This document shows, in pieces, positions 51,755-62,700 of a DNA stretch of 64,000 bases (position 1 is its first letter; every line of letters starts with the position of its first letter). The translations under genes were made by a program, and so were the position numbers. The DNA is from Cafeteria roenbergensis (lineage: Eukaryota > Sar > Bigyra > Bicosoecida > Cafeteriaceae). Where the stretch lies: assembly GCA_008330645.1 (NCBI GenBank), contig VLTN01000025.1, positions 186,001 to 250,000 on the forward strand, read 5' to 3'. The notes beneath the pieces were generated by a model. The model was not told the DNA's origin. It searched no databases and worked only from the letters and a program-made list of their open reading frames with translations.

Positions 51755-54454
51755 ATGCAAAAGTTTGCGGCTGCCCGCCTGGTGAGGCACAGCCGCACCT
51801 GCTGCAGCGCGCGGTCTGCGGCGGCGACCCGTCTCGCGTTGTGAATCGCGGTCGCCGCCTGCCATGCTTTCCGCCCAAAGCGCCCGATCGCAGGCCCATC
51901 GGCATGTGAAGCTCCGAAACACTCGAAAGGTGGCGATGATGCAAGTGGAGAACCAGGCCCGGGTAAGCAATCGCCGGCGCCGTCGAAGCGGCAGTTTTCG
52001 CTGCCTCTCTGGGCCGAAAGGAGGCCTCCAAATAAGCCCGCCTCGTCAGGCTGTGGGCGCAGCAAGTGGGTCGCCAGCGCGGTCTGACTCTGCGGTGGCG
52101 CGTGCGACGGTCTTTCCCGCGCGCGAGCCGCCGCTTGTTGCAATTCCTCCCTCCGGGCGCCGCTCTCCGCCTGCCTGCCTGCGCAAGCTCCGCAGATCGC
52201 CATCCGCGCCGTCCCAGTTCCGCAGCTCGTGCTCTCCGGCTGCTGCATTGTGGTTGCGTCGTGCCTGGCTCTGGCCGCGAGCGACGAGCGCATGGGGCTG
52301 GTGCAGCCCGCAGCTGCGAACCAGGCGCCGGCGCTGGTATTGGCAACCGTGATTGCGCTGCTTGGAATTTTGCTTCTGGTCACCAGCCGCGTCGACGGAG
52401 TGGACGCGGATGCCGTGCACGGGGAACTAGTGACGTGGACTTCGCCTGCACCGTGCTTGGTGCTGACGCTGGCCCGAGCACGGGGGACGGCGTGCGCTGA
52501 TGCCTCCGGGCGATGCTGGACGACGGCACGCCGCAGCTGCAGAGGCTGCACATGCGGTTGCCGCGGTTGCTGCGGCTGCGCTTCTCGGCCCTGTGGCCAC
52601 ACCCCGGTTGGTGGCAAAGCGTGGGGGGGCGCTCGCCGGAGGGGCGAGGCAAGCCGCCGCTTCCGCGGCCCAGCTTCCGGCGGGAGCGCAGACTCGCGCG
52701 TTCGTCGGCACTTGGAAGCGCTGCTCGCAGAAGAGGACGATGCCCGCAGCGGTGCCACTGCTAGGGCACGGGCCGTCCCCCAGGAGCCGCCTCGCTTGCT
52801 GGAGCGACTTCGCCTTCGCGCCGCTCGGATGTCGACCAAGGCTGCGTCCCCGTTCTCCCGCCTCGGCGGCAACAGCACTGATCCAGATGAGCTCACTGCG
52901 CCCACTCACGGATCCGCCCCCGGCCGCGGTGGCGCAGTGGTCGGGGCGTCTTCCCCGGGCACCCGAGGCTGGTGCTGCCGCAGCGGCTGGAGCAGGTACG
53001 GACAACGTCCGTCCCCGCCCTGCTCGGGAACCGCGGCCTCGGCGCACCGCCTGGATTCCCTCGCAACTGTGAGGGTGGTTGGCATCTCCCCTGACGAGGA
53101 CTCGGGCGAGCTGCGAGTCACGCGAGACAGCCAGACCTTGCTTCGGTTCCTGCCTGACCCTGACCCAGTGCGAGACCGTCTGGCTCGCGAAGCGCGGCTG
53201 GTTGCGTCGTCAGTGGCGGCCTGGCAAAGCGCAGTTGCCCACCCGGTGGCGGGGCCTCGCCCAGCCGGACATGGCGTCGCGCAGCGGCGCCTCAGAGGCC
53301 CTGTGGAACCAGCTGCGGAGACATTGGGACCAACCTCGTCCGAGGGGCGCCCAACTGTTACCCGCGCCTCAGGGCAGCCAGAACTCGCTTCTCAGACGGG
53401 CGCAGACGCTGAAGGCAGTCCGACTCCGTGCGTGTCAACGGCTCCCTCGCAGAGGCAGGCAAGCGTGGCGTCTGCTCGCCAGGCTGTTCCAGCGCCGACT
53501 CGGGCAGGTCTCACCGCCCCCGCGCTCGCAGAGCCGCCGGCAGGCCCATTGGTCGCAGGGCTCGCCACGCGCTCGCGGGTTGCCGGGGCGCCAACGCTGC
53601 CAGCCATGCTTGGCGGCACCCTGCGCGACCCCCTCGCCCCGAGTGGTGACCGCAGTAGGAGGGCCCCCGTGCCTCCTCCCGTGGTTTCAGGCAGGACCCC
53701 GCCACATTCGTTGGCTGAGCTTGGCGAGAGCTGTCGCAGCGAAAACCAGCTTGGGGTCAGGTCCCGCTCGGCCTGTCCCGGACCGGAGCTGGCAGAGTCT
53801 GGGCGAGCGCGTGGCTCCCCAGGCACGGAGAATGCGAGTTGTAGCCGGTCAGCCGTGACTCGGACCCCTGCCGGACCGCGCCGCAGCGACTCCTTCCGGG
53901 CGACGCAGCAGATGAGAGGCTCGCAGCCGGCCGTGGCACCTCCTGTTGCGGCGGCAGCAGCTCCGCCGTTGCGCCCCCTGGATGCCAGTGGCCCCGCAAC
54001 TCGTCCAGTGGGGAGCGCGACGGCCGCTTGCAGCACAGCATGCCCGCCGCGACCAGGCGGGAGGTTCGACACGCCGGGCACTGAGTCGGATGGGGAGGAC
54101 TCTGAGGCGTCATGGGTGAACGGGATTCGGGTGCGGACGACTCGAAGCCGTGCGCTGCGCCGGCGCCAGGTGGCCTCCACCAGTCAGCAGGACCAGATCT
54201 GGCGTCTGAGCTTGCACTTCTGGGGAGGGACTCGGCTGCTTGGACCAGTGACAGCATCGAGGCCAGAGGCAGAGGAGTGGGCAGCCAGCCTCATGACGCT
54301 TGTGCGAGTCCGCCTTCGCCTCCGCGCCATGGCTTCGTTGTGGATGCTGCGCGCGAAGCGGGGGCCAAGGCAGCGAGCGCCCACGGCAGGGGAGCCGACG
54401 ATGGCAGCTCGATCCCCGCAGGCCGGTCGCGCCTTGCCTCCGTCGGGGCCCTGA
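51755..54454 (+). CDS. Unassigned membrane protein, gene model uncertain
   Basis: I do not recognise this gene. A likely first exon, 51755-51781, encodes MQKFAAARL and ends at GTGAGG. The 444-nt intron ends CAGTTCCGCAG, and exon 2 from 52226 is in phase. Two hydrophobic stretches follow at once: LVLSGCCIVVASCLALAA and APALVLATVIALLGILLLVT, so it should be a membrane protein or have a signal anchor. The frame is open to 54454. Around 52440-52680 this frame becomes implausibly Cys-rich while the next frame has much stronger G/C third positions (LQRLHMRLPRLLRLRFSALW), so an unseen intron, a sequence error or a frameshift is possible. After 52690 the first frame looks coding again (ADSRVRRHLEALLAEEDD). 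The end, WRLSLHFWGGTRLLGPVTAS then PEAEEWAASLMTLVRVRLRL, has the shape of the last strand and helix of a PH domain. Confidence 0.4.
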
Positions 54455-54856
54455 CGACGTTTGGTGGCATGCGGCGCCTTTGGCTGCGGGTGCCCGTCGT
54501 TTGTTGCAAAAGCCACCGCTAGATTTCCCAGGCGAGCGCCCCGGCTTCGTCGCGTCGGAGAGTTCAATCTCAGTCTGAGCGGCACAGATTAGAATCAATG
54601 CCGCGCCTAGTTCGGGCCCAATATTTGAGGCTGTGGCGAAGCTTGCGATGACCCCATTGGCCCCTGGAGGCTGAAGGGCTCGCACAAGCTCGCGGCAGGG
54701 CGTGGCCCCAAAGGCGAATTTCGTGGCAGGAGCCTAGTGCGGCCTGCGGGCTGCGGCTGAGGCCAAAACCCCTGGCTTGCGAGGCACGGAGGCTGGCAGA
54801 GCTTGCGGTTGCCGACGTCACTGCGCCCGAGCCACAGCCGCACGCTGCGACGCAAC
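54455..54856. other. Intergenic stretch upstream of the secreted acidic protein
   Basis: 402 bp between two plus-strand genes, with lower GC than most of the window (about 54480-54700). It should hold the promoter of the next gene. No gene seen. Confidence 0.5.
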
Positions 54857-56393
54857 ATGCGTGGCTCCCTCGTCGCGTGTGCCCTCGCGGCGGCGCTTCT
54901 CGGCATCTGTACGTCCGGGGCGTGGGCAGTGCCCTCGCGCCACGGCAAGCGTGTGCACAAGGCTACCCACTCGCACGCCGAGAGCTTCCAGCGGTTCAGA
55001 GCGCTGCACAAGGACGAGGCCGACAAGGAGGATGCCGCTGCCAAGCAGAAGGACGAGGCCGAGCTTGCCAAGTCCCTTGACTCGGCCGGCGCGAACGGGA
55101 CGGCCGCGGCCTTGAACGGGACTGCGGCGCCGGTCGTTTCGGATGCAGAGGCGGCGCCTGAGGCTGGCAATGCCTCCGAGAGCGCCGCCGGCAATGCCAC
55201 GGCGACGGCCGCCCACCCCGAGGCGGGGGAGGGCAACGCAACCGAGGTGAAAATGTCCGCCGAAGACCTGGCCATCGCCAACGGGGAGCAGCTGGTGTTT
55301 GACGACAAGAAGCGCGCTGGACCGGAGCTGCCCAACCACTGCAAGGACCACGACGTGAGTCTCCCGCGAGCAGTCTGGCACATGAGCCGGCCTGCTGCTT
55401 CCAGTGTGCTGCGTTTTTGAGCGGAGGCGAGTTGGCGTGTGCGAGCCGCATCTGGCCAGTGCTGTTGCCGTTTGCTCTTTCGGCGCGCGCGTCTTGCAGA
55501 TCACGCTTTGGGACGGCGAGACGGAAGACTACCTCGCCTTCCTGCAGTGGACTGACGTTGAGGCCCTCTACACCCTGCCGAAATGGAGCCAGCGCCGCAT
55601 CATGCAGCTGCCTGGAGTGTGGCGGCAGAAGATCGAGGGACTCTGCGGCAGCATCGACCAGAACGTGCCCTTCCAGACGGCCCCTCCTTCGCGCAAGGTG
55701 TGGGAGGACGACATTGCCGAGGCGCTTCACGAGATGACCGTGGCATGCTTCCACCAGGCCAACCCCGAGAGCTATGAGGAGTCGTTCGGCCGCGTGTGCC
55801 CTCAGCTGGCCAAGGCAAAGGCCGACGAGGAGGCTCGCGCCATCGCGGCAGCAGAGGCCGCCGAGAATGCCAAGGAAGGCACCGTCGCTGAGCTCAAGGC
55901 CGAGGCGGCGCTGCAAGCGCACAGCAACTCCACCGCTGGGGATAGTGAGGAAGCGAAGGAGGAGAAGGAAGAGGAGGAGAAGAAGGAGAAGGAAGAGGAG
56001 GAGAAGAAGGAGAAGGAAGAGAAGGAGGAGGAGGAGAAGAAGGAGAAGGAAGAGAAGGAGGAGGAGGAGAAGAAGGAGAAGGAAGAGAAGGAGGAAGAGG
56101 AGAAGAAGGAGGAAGAGGAGAAGAAGGAGGAAGAGGAGAAGAAGGAGGAGGAGGAGAAGAAGGAAGAGGAGGAGGAGAAGAAGGAGGAAGAGGAGAAGAA
56201 GGAGGAAGAGGAGAAGAAGGAGGAGGAGGAGAAGAAGGAAGAGGAGGAGGAGAAGAAGGAGGAAGAGGAGAAGAAGGAGGAAGAGGAGAAGAAGGAGGAG
56301 GAGGAGAAGAAGGAAGAGGAGGAGGAGAAGAAGGAGGAGGAGAAGAAGGAGGAAGTGGAGGAGAAGGAGGAGACGGAGGAGGAAGACAAGTAG
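54857..56393 (+). CDS. Secreted or luminal acidic protein with Glu/Lys repeat tail
   Basis: Two exons, 54857-55354 and 55500-56393, 463 residues. The 145-nt intron starts GTGAGT, ends GTCTTGCAG and is in phase 0. The N-terminus is a clear signal peptide (MRGSLVACALAAALLGICTS, then GAWAVP as likely cleavage region). Residues 30-150 are disordered and carry several N-glycosylation sequons (NGT, NGT, NAS, NAT, NAT). A compact module spans the intron: four cysteines (CKDHD, GLCGS, VACFHQ, RVCPQ) and many aromatics (ITLWDGETEDYLAFLQW, LYTLPKWSQRRIMQLPGVW). From residue about 315 to the end it is almost only Glu and Lys: shorter EEEEKK units first, then about three copies of a 25-residue unit. It ends EEEDK, not a standard ER-retention signal. 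I do not recognise the module; the protein could be luminal, vesicular or extracellular, and the tail could bind calcium or other cations. Confidence 0.75.
55955..56355 (+). repeat. 401-bp uninterrupted homopurine tract
   Basis: No pyrimidine occurs on the plus strand between 55955 and 56355. It is built of GAG, GAA, AAG and GAGGAG blocks, with a higher-order 75-bp period in the second half (the block GAAGAAGGAAGAGGAGG recurs at about 56156, 56231 and 56306). It codes for the Glu/Lys tail of the secreted protein. Confidence 0.95.
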
Positions 56394-56712
56394 CTTCCCT
56401 CCACGGACCTTCATGCAGCTGCGTGTGAATGGGTGCCCGGCTTGAATTCGCTCCACTCTCTGGGCCGCGCTCGCTGCCAATGTGATTCGTGCTGCGCGAG
56501 CAGTGCCTCATCGTGCAGGTTGGGGCGGGACACAACGGAATTGGAGCTCGATCAAAGCGGGACGGGCGCTGACGCACGCCGGCTGACCAGGCCAGCGAGC
56601 GACAGCCGCCCACACACATGCACACAGGCAAGCCAACCGCAATCCGAATGAATCCGCGAATCTCTCTTCTCAAACTGGCACGCTCTCACTGCCCAGGGCG
56701 CAAGCCGCAGGC
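56394..56712. other. Convergent intergenic stretch
   Basis: 319 bp holding the 3' ends of the acidic-protein gene and the giant membrane-protein gene. No gene seen. Confidence 0.55.
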
Positions 56713-59700
56713 CTAGGCAGGTGCTGCCGGCTGCGCACCAGCGGCGCCAGGCTTGCTGGCCGCGGTGTCGCCGCGTTGGCTCAGGTTTGCGGCCCGCGTG
56801 TACAGCATCAGTCTCGCGCGAATGCCCTCGTCCGAAAACCTGGACTTGGAGCGCAACTCTGTCGTCGGTGCTTCTTCGTCCGCCGAGGCGCCTGCAGCCT
56901 TGCGTCTTGACTCCCGCTCGATTTCGGCGCGCGCCTCCGCTTCCATCACCGGCATCACAACGGCCGACAGGTTGGCTTGAAGCTGGCGCACCACGGCCGG
57001 GTCGTTTTGGCGCCGCGTGTCGGAGCCGCCGGCCTGCACCACGGCGGCTGCGTGGGCAACGAGCATGATGACGCCTGCCCCTGGGGCAAAGGCGTTCTCG
57101 TGGAGCACGATGGCTGGTGCACCGTCCTCGGTGACGGCAACGTCGGCAGCGTCCGCGGACGACGCGCGCACGACTCCGTCCTTGAGCACCAGCGCCGAGC
57201 CGCGAGCCATTGCAACGCCAGGAACAGACTCGTGCGGGAGTGAGCTCGCGACCCGGAGCGCGATTTCGCGGGACTCGGATGCAGCCACGATGGCCGCGAG
57301 CGCGCGCCTCGCGGCCCTGACCCGAATGCCCATGGTGCTGCCCGAGGCAAACGCGGAGTCGGCGACCATGCGAAGCGGCGCCGATGGCAACGTCGCGGGG
57401 CCAGCCGAGTGGGCAGCCACAACGGCGCTGGCTGCTGCGCCGCCTGGGGTGGCTTCCGCGTGCTGCGACGCAGGCGCGGGCGCGTCGGCGATGGACGGCA
57501 GCGCGGCTGCCAGAACGCCGGCGCCGCCCGAGGACATGGCCGCCTCGTGCGACGGCGGGGGGGCGGCAAGGGCCGTCGCCAGCGCTCCGGGCTGGGGCTG
57601 GGAGGAAGCCCGCTCGGCGCTCTTGGCGATGATCTGCGCGGCGAGCGACTCGATCTTTGTGAGCCGCCCGGCCATGTCGGGCGGAAGACCAAGCGTCGCG
57701 ATTCCGCCAATGCCTCCGCCACGGCGGCTTCGGCCGGCCACCGAGCCGGCCACCACAGACCCCGGCCTGCCGCCTCCCATCCTCAGGCCAAGGCCGAATC
57801 CGCTCGTGGCGGGCACTGCCTGGGCGGCGGGCTGGCCACCAGCCGCGCCTGCGAGCGGCAGGCGCGGCACGATGGCCTGCTGCTCGTCGCCACCAGGCCG
57901 GGCGGCGTGGCCCGCGGCTGCGGCGCCCTGGCCGCTCTGCACGGCGCCGCGCAGGCGCGACCAGCTCTTCCCAGAGAAGCTTGCAGCGCCCGCTAGCGTG
58001 CGCTTCTGTGCCTTGAGCGCTTGCTCCGCCTTGGCCGCGCGCTCTGCTGCCGCACGCGCCTCCTCCTCGTGCTTGGCCTTGGCGGCAGCGCGGCGCCGGG
58101 CCGTGCGCGCCTGAAGCCGTTCCTGCAGCCGCTCCGCAGCGCGCTCCCTGAGCTTGTCGATCTCCGCCTCGAGGTTCTGCCTGTCCTCCTCGAACTGGCG
58201 GAGCACGGCCTCGCGCGCCTCGTCGTCCATCGTCGTGGCTTCGGCGAGCTTGGCCCTGCGCGCCTCCTCCAGCTCCCGCTCCATGCGCTCCCTGCGCACG
58301 GCGAGCGACTTCTCTTGCCGCTCCTTCTCCTCGGCCAGCTGCTTGGCGTGGTCGTCCTCCATGCGGGCCAGCTCCTTCTCGTTCTCCTCGCGCATGCGCC
58401 GCTCGAAGGCCTCCTTCTCGCGCTGGATGGCCTTGAGTCGCTGGACGCGGTCCTCCTCCATCCGCTGCTGCGTCTCGTGCATCTGCGTGGCCTCCCGGGC
58501 CGCCTCCTCGGCCTCGTGGCGCCGGAGCACCTCCTCGGGAGCGAGCTCCGCGAACATGCTGGACACCTCCCCGAGCTGGCGCTGCCGCAGCCGGAGCTGC
58601 TCTTGCGCGTGACGTGCCTCCACCTCGGCCAGCGCCTCCTCCTGGGCCTCAGCACGGCGCTCGTGAAACTCAGCGCGAACCGCTTCGGCTGCCGCCTCGG
58701 CCGCCTCTTGCGTGCCGCCTCTGGCCAGCACGGCCTCCTTGGCCTCCTCCTCCTTGGCCTGCCGCTCCTCCACCAGCGCCTCGATGGTGTCCCGCACGGC
58801 CCGCATCCGCTCCGCGTACTGTCGGGCCAGCAGTTCCGCCGTCTCGTGCGAGTGACGCTCCTGCATCACGATCTCGATGGCGTCCGTCTTGCAGTCGGCG
58901 AGGGGCGCGTCTGCGCCCGAGCCGCTGTGCGCGCCTGCGGCCGAGGCCTCTGCCGCGGCCGCGCCAGTGCCGGACGACTGGTCTGCCACGGTCAGGCTCT
59001 TGAGCGCCGCCAGCTCGCGCCTGCGCGCCTCCTCCGCCTCCACCTCGCGCATCTGCTCTGCCGCCTTGGCCGCCGCGGCCTCGACTTCCTTGGCCTGCTG
59101 CCGGGCCAGCATCCGAGCTTGCCGCTCCTTGCGCGCTGCGAGCCGCTTGTTCAGGCCGGCCTGCTGCCGGCGCTTCTCGTCCTCGAGGCTGGCGTCGAAC
59201 GCTGCGAGCTCCGCGTCGAACTGGCTTCGCAAGCGAGCGGCCTCGTCGGCGTTGCTCTCGTTTGCGCGCTCGATGCGGGCCTCGAGCTCGCGCCGTTTGG
59301 CGGCAAGCTTGAGCTTCCGCTGCGCCTCCTCGTCGGCAGCGCGCTCCCCTGCCTCGCGCGCTCGGGCGGCCTCCTCCTCCTCCTCGGCCTTGCGCCGCTC
59401 CTCTGCCTGCTTGCGAAGGAGGGCCTCCTCTTCCTTCTTGGCCTGCTCGGCGAGCTGCAGCTTCTTCTGGTCCAGGCTGCTGCGCGTGCGGCGCAGAATG
59501 CCCCCGACCATGCCCTTCACACGCTGCCGGAGGGCCTCCTCGTGCTCCCCCTGCTCCTCCGCCTTGCGCTTCGCCTCCACCTCGGCGTCCGCGGCCTTGC
59601 CTTCCAGGGCGGCGAGGGCGCGCACCAGGTCGTCGCGCAGCCCCTGGAGCCGTCCGATGCGGCGACGCCGCTGCTTGCTCTCGAGCTCCGCAAGCCGGCG

Positions 59701-62700
59701 CTGGGCCGGCGACATCACAGACTGCGTCGTGCCTGCGCGGCGCTCGGCCGCGTGGAGGGCGGCGAGCTCCTCGTCGAGCTTCGCCTGCTGCTCCAGCACC
59801 TGCAGGCGAGCCTTCGCGGCCGCCTCTCGCGCCTTGAGCTTGGCCTCGATCGCAGTGGCCTCGCGCTCCTCCTCCGCCTCGGCCTCCGCCCGCGCGGTGG
59901 CCTCCTCCGAGGCAAGCAGCCGCTCGGCCTCGGCCCTGGCCCGGGCCGGGTCTTCCGCCGTGGCGGCCGAAGCCAGCATCGCCTCCCGCCGGCTGCGGAG
60001 CATGGCCTCACGCCTCGCCGCCCGCTCACGCAGCCTGCGCCGCGCTGCTGCCTCCTGCCGGCGCCGCTCCAGCGCGGTGGCCTCGCTCAGTCGCTGCTTC
60101 TCGGCCTCGTGGCCGTCGCGCAGCCGCTGCAGCTCGTCCTCCGCGTTGAGCGTGTTCTTCACCAAGGCGGTCGCAGCGGCCTCCGTCCGCTGCAGAAGTG
60201 CGGCCTCCCCGACTTCGTCGGCCTCCTGCTGCCGCTTGAGCGCGGCGACTGCAGCCAGCTCCTCCTGCGCCTCCTCCCCGCGGCGCAGCCGGGACAGCTC
60301 CTCGGCCGCCTGCTGCCGCCGCTTGATCTCCTGCGCGCGCTTCTCCCGGCGCTCCCGCAGCTTGCGCCTCAGCTCGTCCTGCTGGCGGCGGCGCTCTGAG
60401 TCCATGCGCTCCTCGAGCGCCTTGGTCTCCGCCTCGAGCCGCGCCCGCAGGCGCTTCCGCTGCTCCTCCACGTCCTCGTCCCGCTTGGCCAGGTACTCGT
60501 TCGTCTGCTTGCTCTCGGCCGCTTCCTCTGCCTGCAACTCGGCGTCGAGCGCCTCGGCCTCGGCTGCGTGGCGGGCGCGTGCTGCTTGCTGCCCAGCCTC
60601 GTCGCCGGCCGCAGCGAGCGCCTCCGCCTCCGCCTGCTGCTTCCGCCGAAGGGCGGCTTCGCGCTGCTGCCGGCGCTGCTCCAGTCGGCGCTTTGCCGCC
60701 TCGCGCTGCCGGCGCTTCTCAACCTCCAGGCCCTCCTGCAACTTGCGCAAGTCGCCCTGGTGTGCGTCGCGCAGCCGGGCCAGCTCGTCTTCGGCAGAGC
60801 TCTGCAGCGAGCGGAGCGTCGCCTGCGCGTCGCCTTCCGCAGAGTCCTCGTCGGCGCCCAGCGCGGATCGGGCCGACGCGCTGCCACTTCCGCTGCCGCC
60901 TCGGCCGGGCTCCGCGCCTCCTCCTGCCGCGGCACCGCTTGCTGCTGCTGCCCCTCCTCCTCCTCCTGCACCCGAGCCGCCTCCGCCGCCCACGCCTGCG
61001 GCCTCTTGCGCGCCTGCTGCCTCCTGCGCCCTGCGAAGCTCCTCGCGCTCCGCCTCCTCCAGCTCGTCATCCAGCTGCTTCCGCTTGCGCTCCTGCTCCT
61101 TGGCCAGGGCCTCGGCCTCGGCCTGCTTGGCGGACTCGACCTCTTGCGCCGCGCGCTCCTGGGCGAGGCGGCGCCTCCGAGCGACGCGCTCGCTCTGCCT
61201 TGCCGCCATGGAGGCCTCCAGCTCCGCCCGCTGGCGGCGGCGCTCCTGCTCCAGGGCCTCGCGCAGCGCCGCTTGGTCGGCATCGTGCTGATCCAGCAGG
61301 CGCTGGCGCTCCTCGTCCGTGGAGGCGGTCGCGGCCGCGCGCCTGCGCGCCTCCTCCTCTGCCCGCCGCCGAAGCGACTCTTCCTCTTCGGCCTGTCTCG
61401 CCTCCTCCTCGGCGAGGCGGCGGCGCACGGCATCGTCCTCGCGCTCGCCGGCGCGACGCGCGGCCTCGTCCACGGCCTCCATGCCATCGTCGCCCAGAAT
61501 GCGCTCGCCCTCCCTGTCGCCGTCGTCGGCATCGTCGGTGTCGCCGTCCGCCCCGGCGGCGGCCGACCCGGCGGGAGCGATTCCGGCCGACCGCCTCGAG
61601 GAGCCCACGGAGGCACCATCGCTGCCGGCATCGCTGCCCTCCGCGTCGCTCTCCTCGTCCTCGAAGGCCAGCGCCTTCTCCAGCTGCTCGAGCAACGCGC
61701 GAAGGCTCTCCTCGGGAGCGCCGCCGAGGTCGCGCAGCCGCTCGAACGCCTCTGTGAGGTTCCGAATGTGCATCTCAAAGTCGGCTCGAGCTGCGTCCGC
61801 CTCCTCGCGCAGGTGCTCCGCGCGCTGCCTGGCACGGGGCAGGGCAGAGCGAATGGGAGCGAGGATGCGCGCGATCTCGCGAACGAGGACCGAGAAACGG
61901 CGCTTGCAGCTCGTGGCCTCCACCTCGGCCTCCTCGCGCATGTGCTCCGCCTGCTCCGCCGCTCTGGCAGGGTCCTCGCCGTTCTCTGCGGCCTTTGCTG
62001 CAGCTTCCGCCGGGCCCAGCAGACCGACCGACGCAACTAGCGGCACAGCGAACATGGACACAGTCTTCTCCACCACGGCAATGGCCTGGGGGGAGGCCTT
62101 GCGGAGCGGCGCTGTCAGCGCGCCCAGCTTGGCGGTCTGGGCCTCGGCGTGCCGCTCCGCCTCGCGAAGCGCGTTGATGGAGTCGAGCACCGCGGGGTCG
62201 TCCGTGAAGGCGCCAAGCTGCGCGGCGGCCTGCCAAAGCGGGACCGCGCCGTCGCGACGCCGCTCCTCTTCCTCGCTCACCGCGGCGGCCCGCTCGGCTG
62301 CGTCCGCCACTGCGGCGAGGCGCATGGCCAGCTCGCCAGGGAAGCTCGCGGGCAGCATGTCCGCGGCGCTGACCCTGAGGGCCGCCTGGCCCTCGCTGCT
62401 GCCGGTTGAGGCCGCGTCATCATCGTGGTCGCCGCCGCCGCCGCCGCCGGCGACACCTGTCGAAGCGCCCGCCGCCACTGTGCTCGCCGGCGCAACTTGG
62501 TCAAGCCGGAGCTCGTCAACGGCACGCGAGCTGCACGGGTCGGCGCCAGGAGCAATGGACTCGAGAAGCGCGTCGATGGCATCCAGCAGCGCAGTCTCGG
62601 CCTGGTCCCTCTGGCGGTCGTGCACACCCCGGGCGGTCAGCTCGGCGGCCACGGCTCGCGCGACTGCCGCTCGCCTCGCTCCCTCGTCCTTCGCCGCCGC

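Noticed and set aside
52513-52764. Separate small gene from the ATG at 52513 in the second frame
   Set aside because: Its start has no upstream splice or promoter support and it ends within 80 codons; kept instead as a frame conflict in the surrounding gene.
54996-56480. Minus-strand open frames made almost only of Leu or Ser (494 and 200 codons)
   Set aside because: They are the antisense of the homopurine Glu/Lys tract; CTC/CTT and TCC/TCT codons follow from the purine strand. No start context, no splice logic, no gene-like composition outside the tract.
58021-61291. Plus-strand frames of about 800 codons, one Leu-rich and one Ser-rich, opposite the coiled coil
   Set aside because: Antisense shadows of Glu/Arg/Ala codons. 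The minus frame has heptads, a membrane helix and correct composition.
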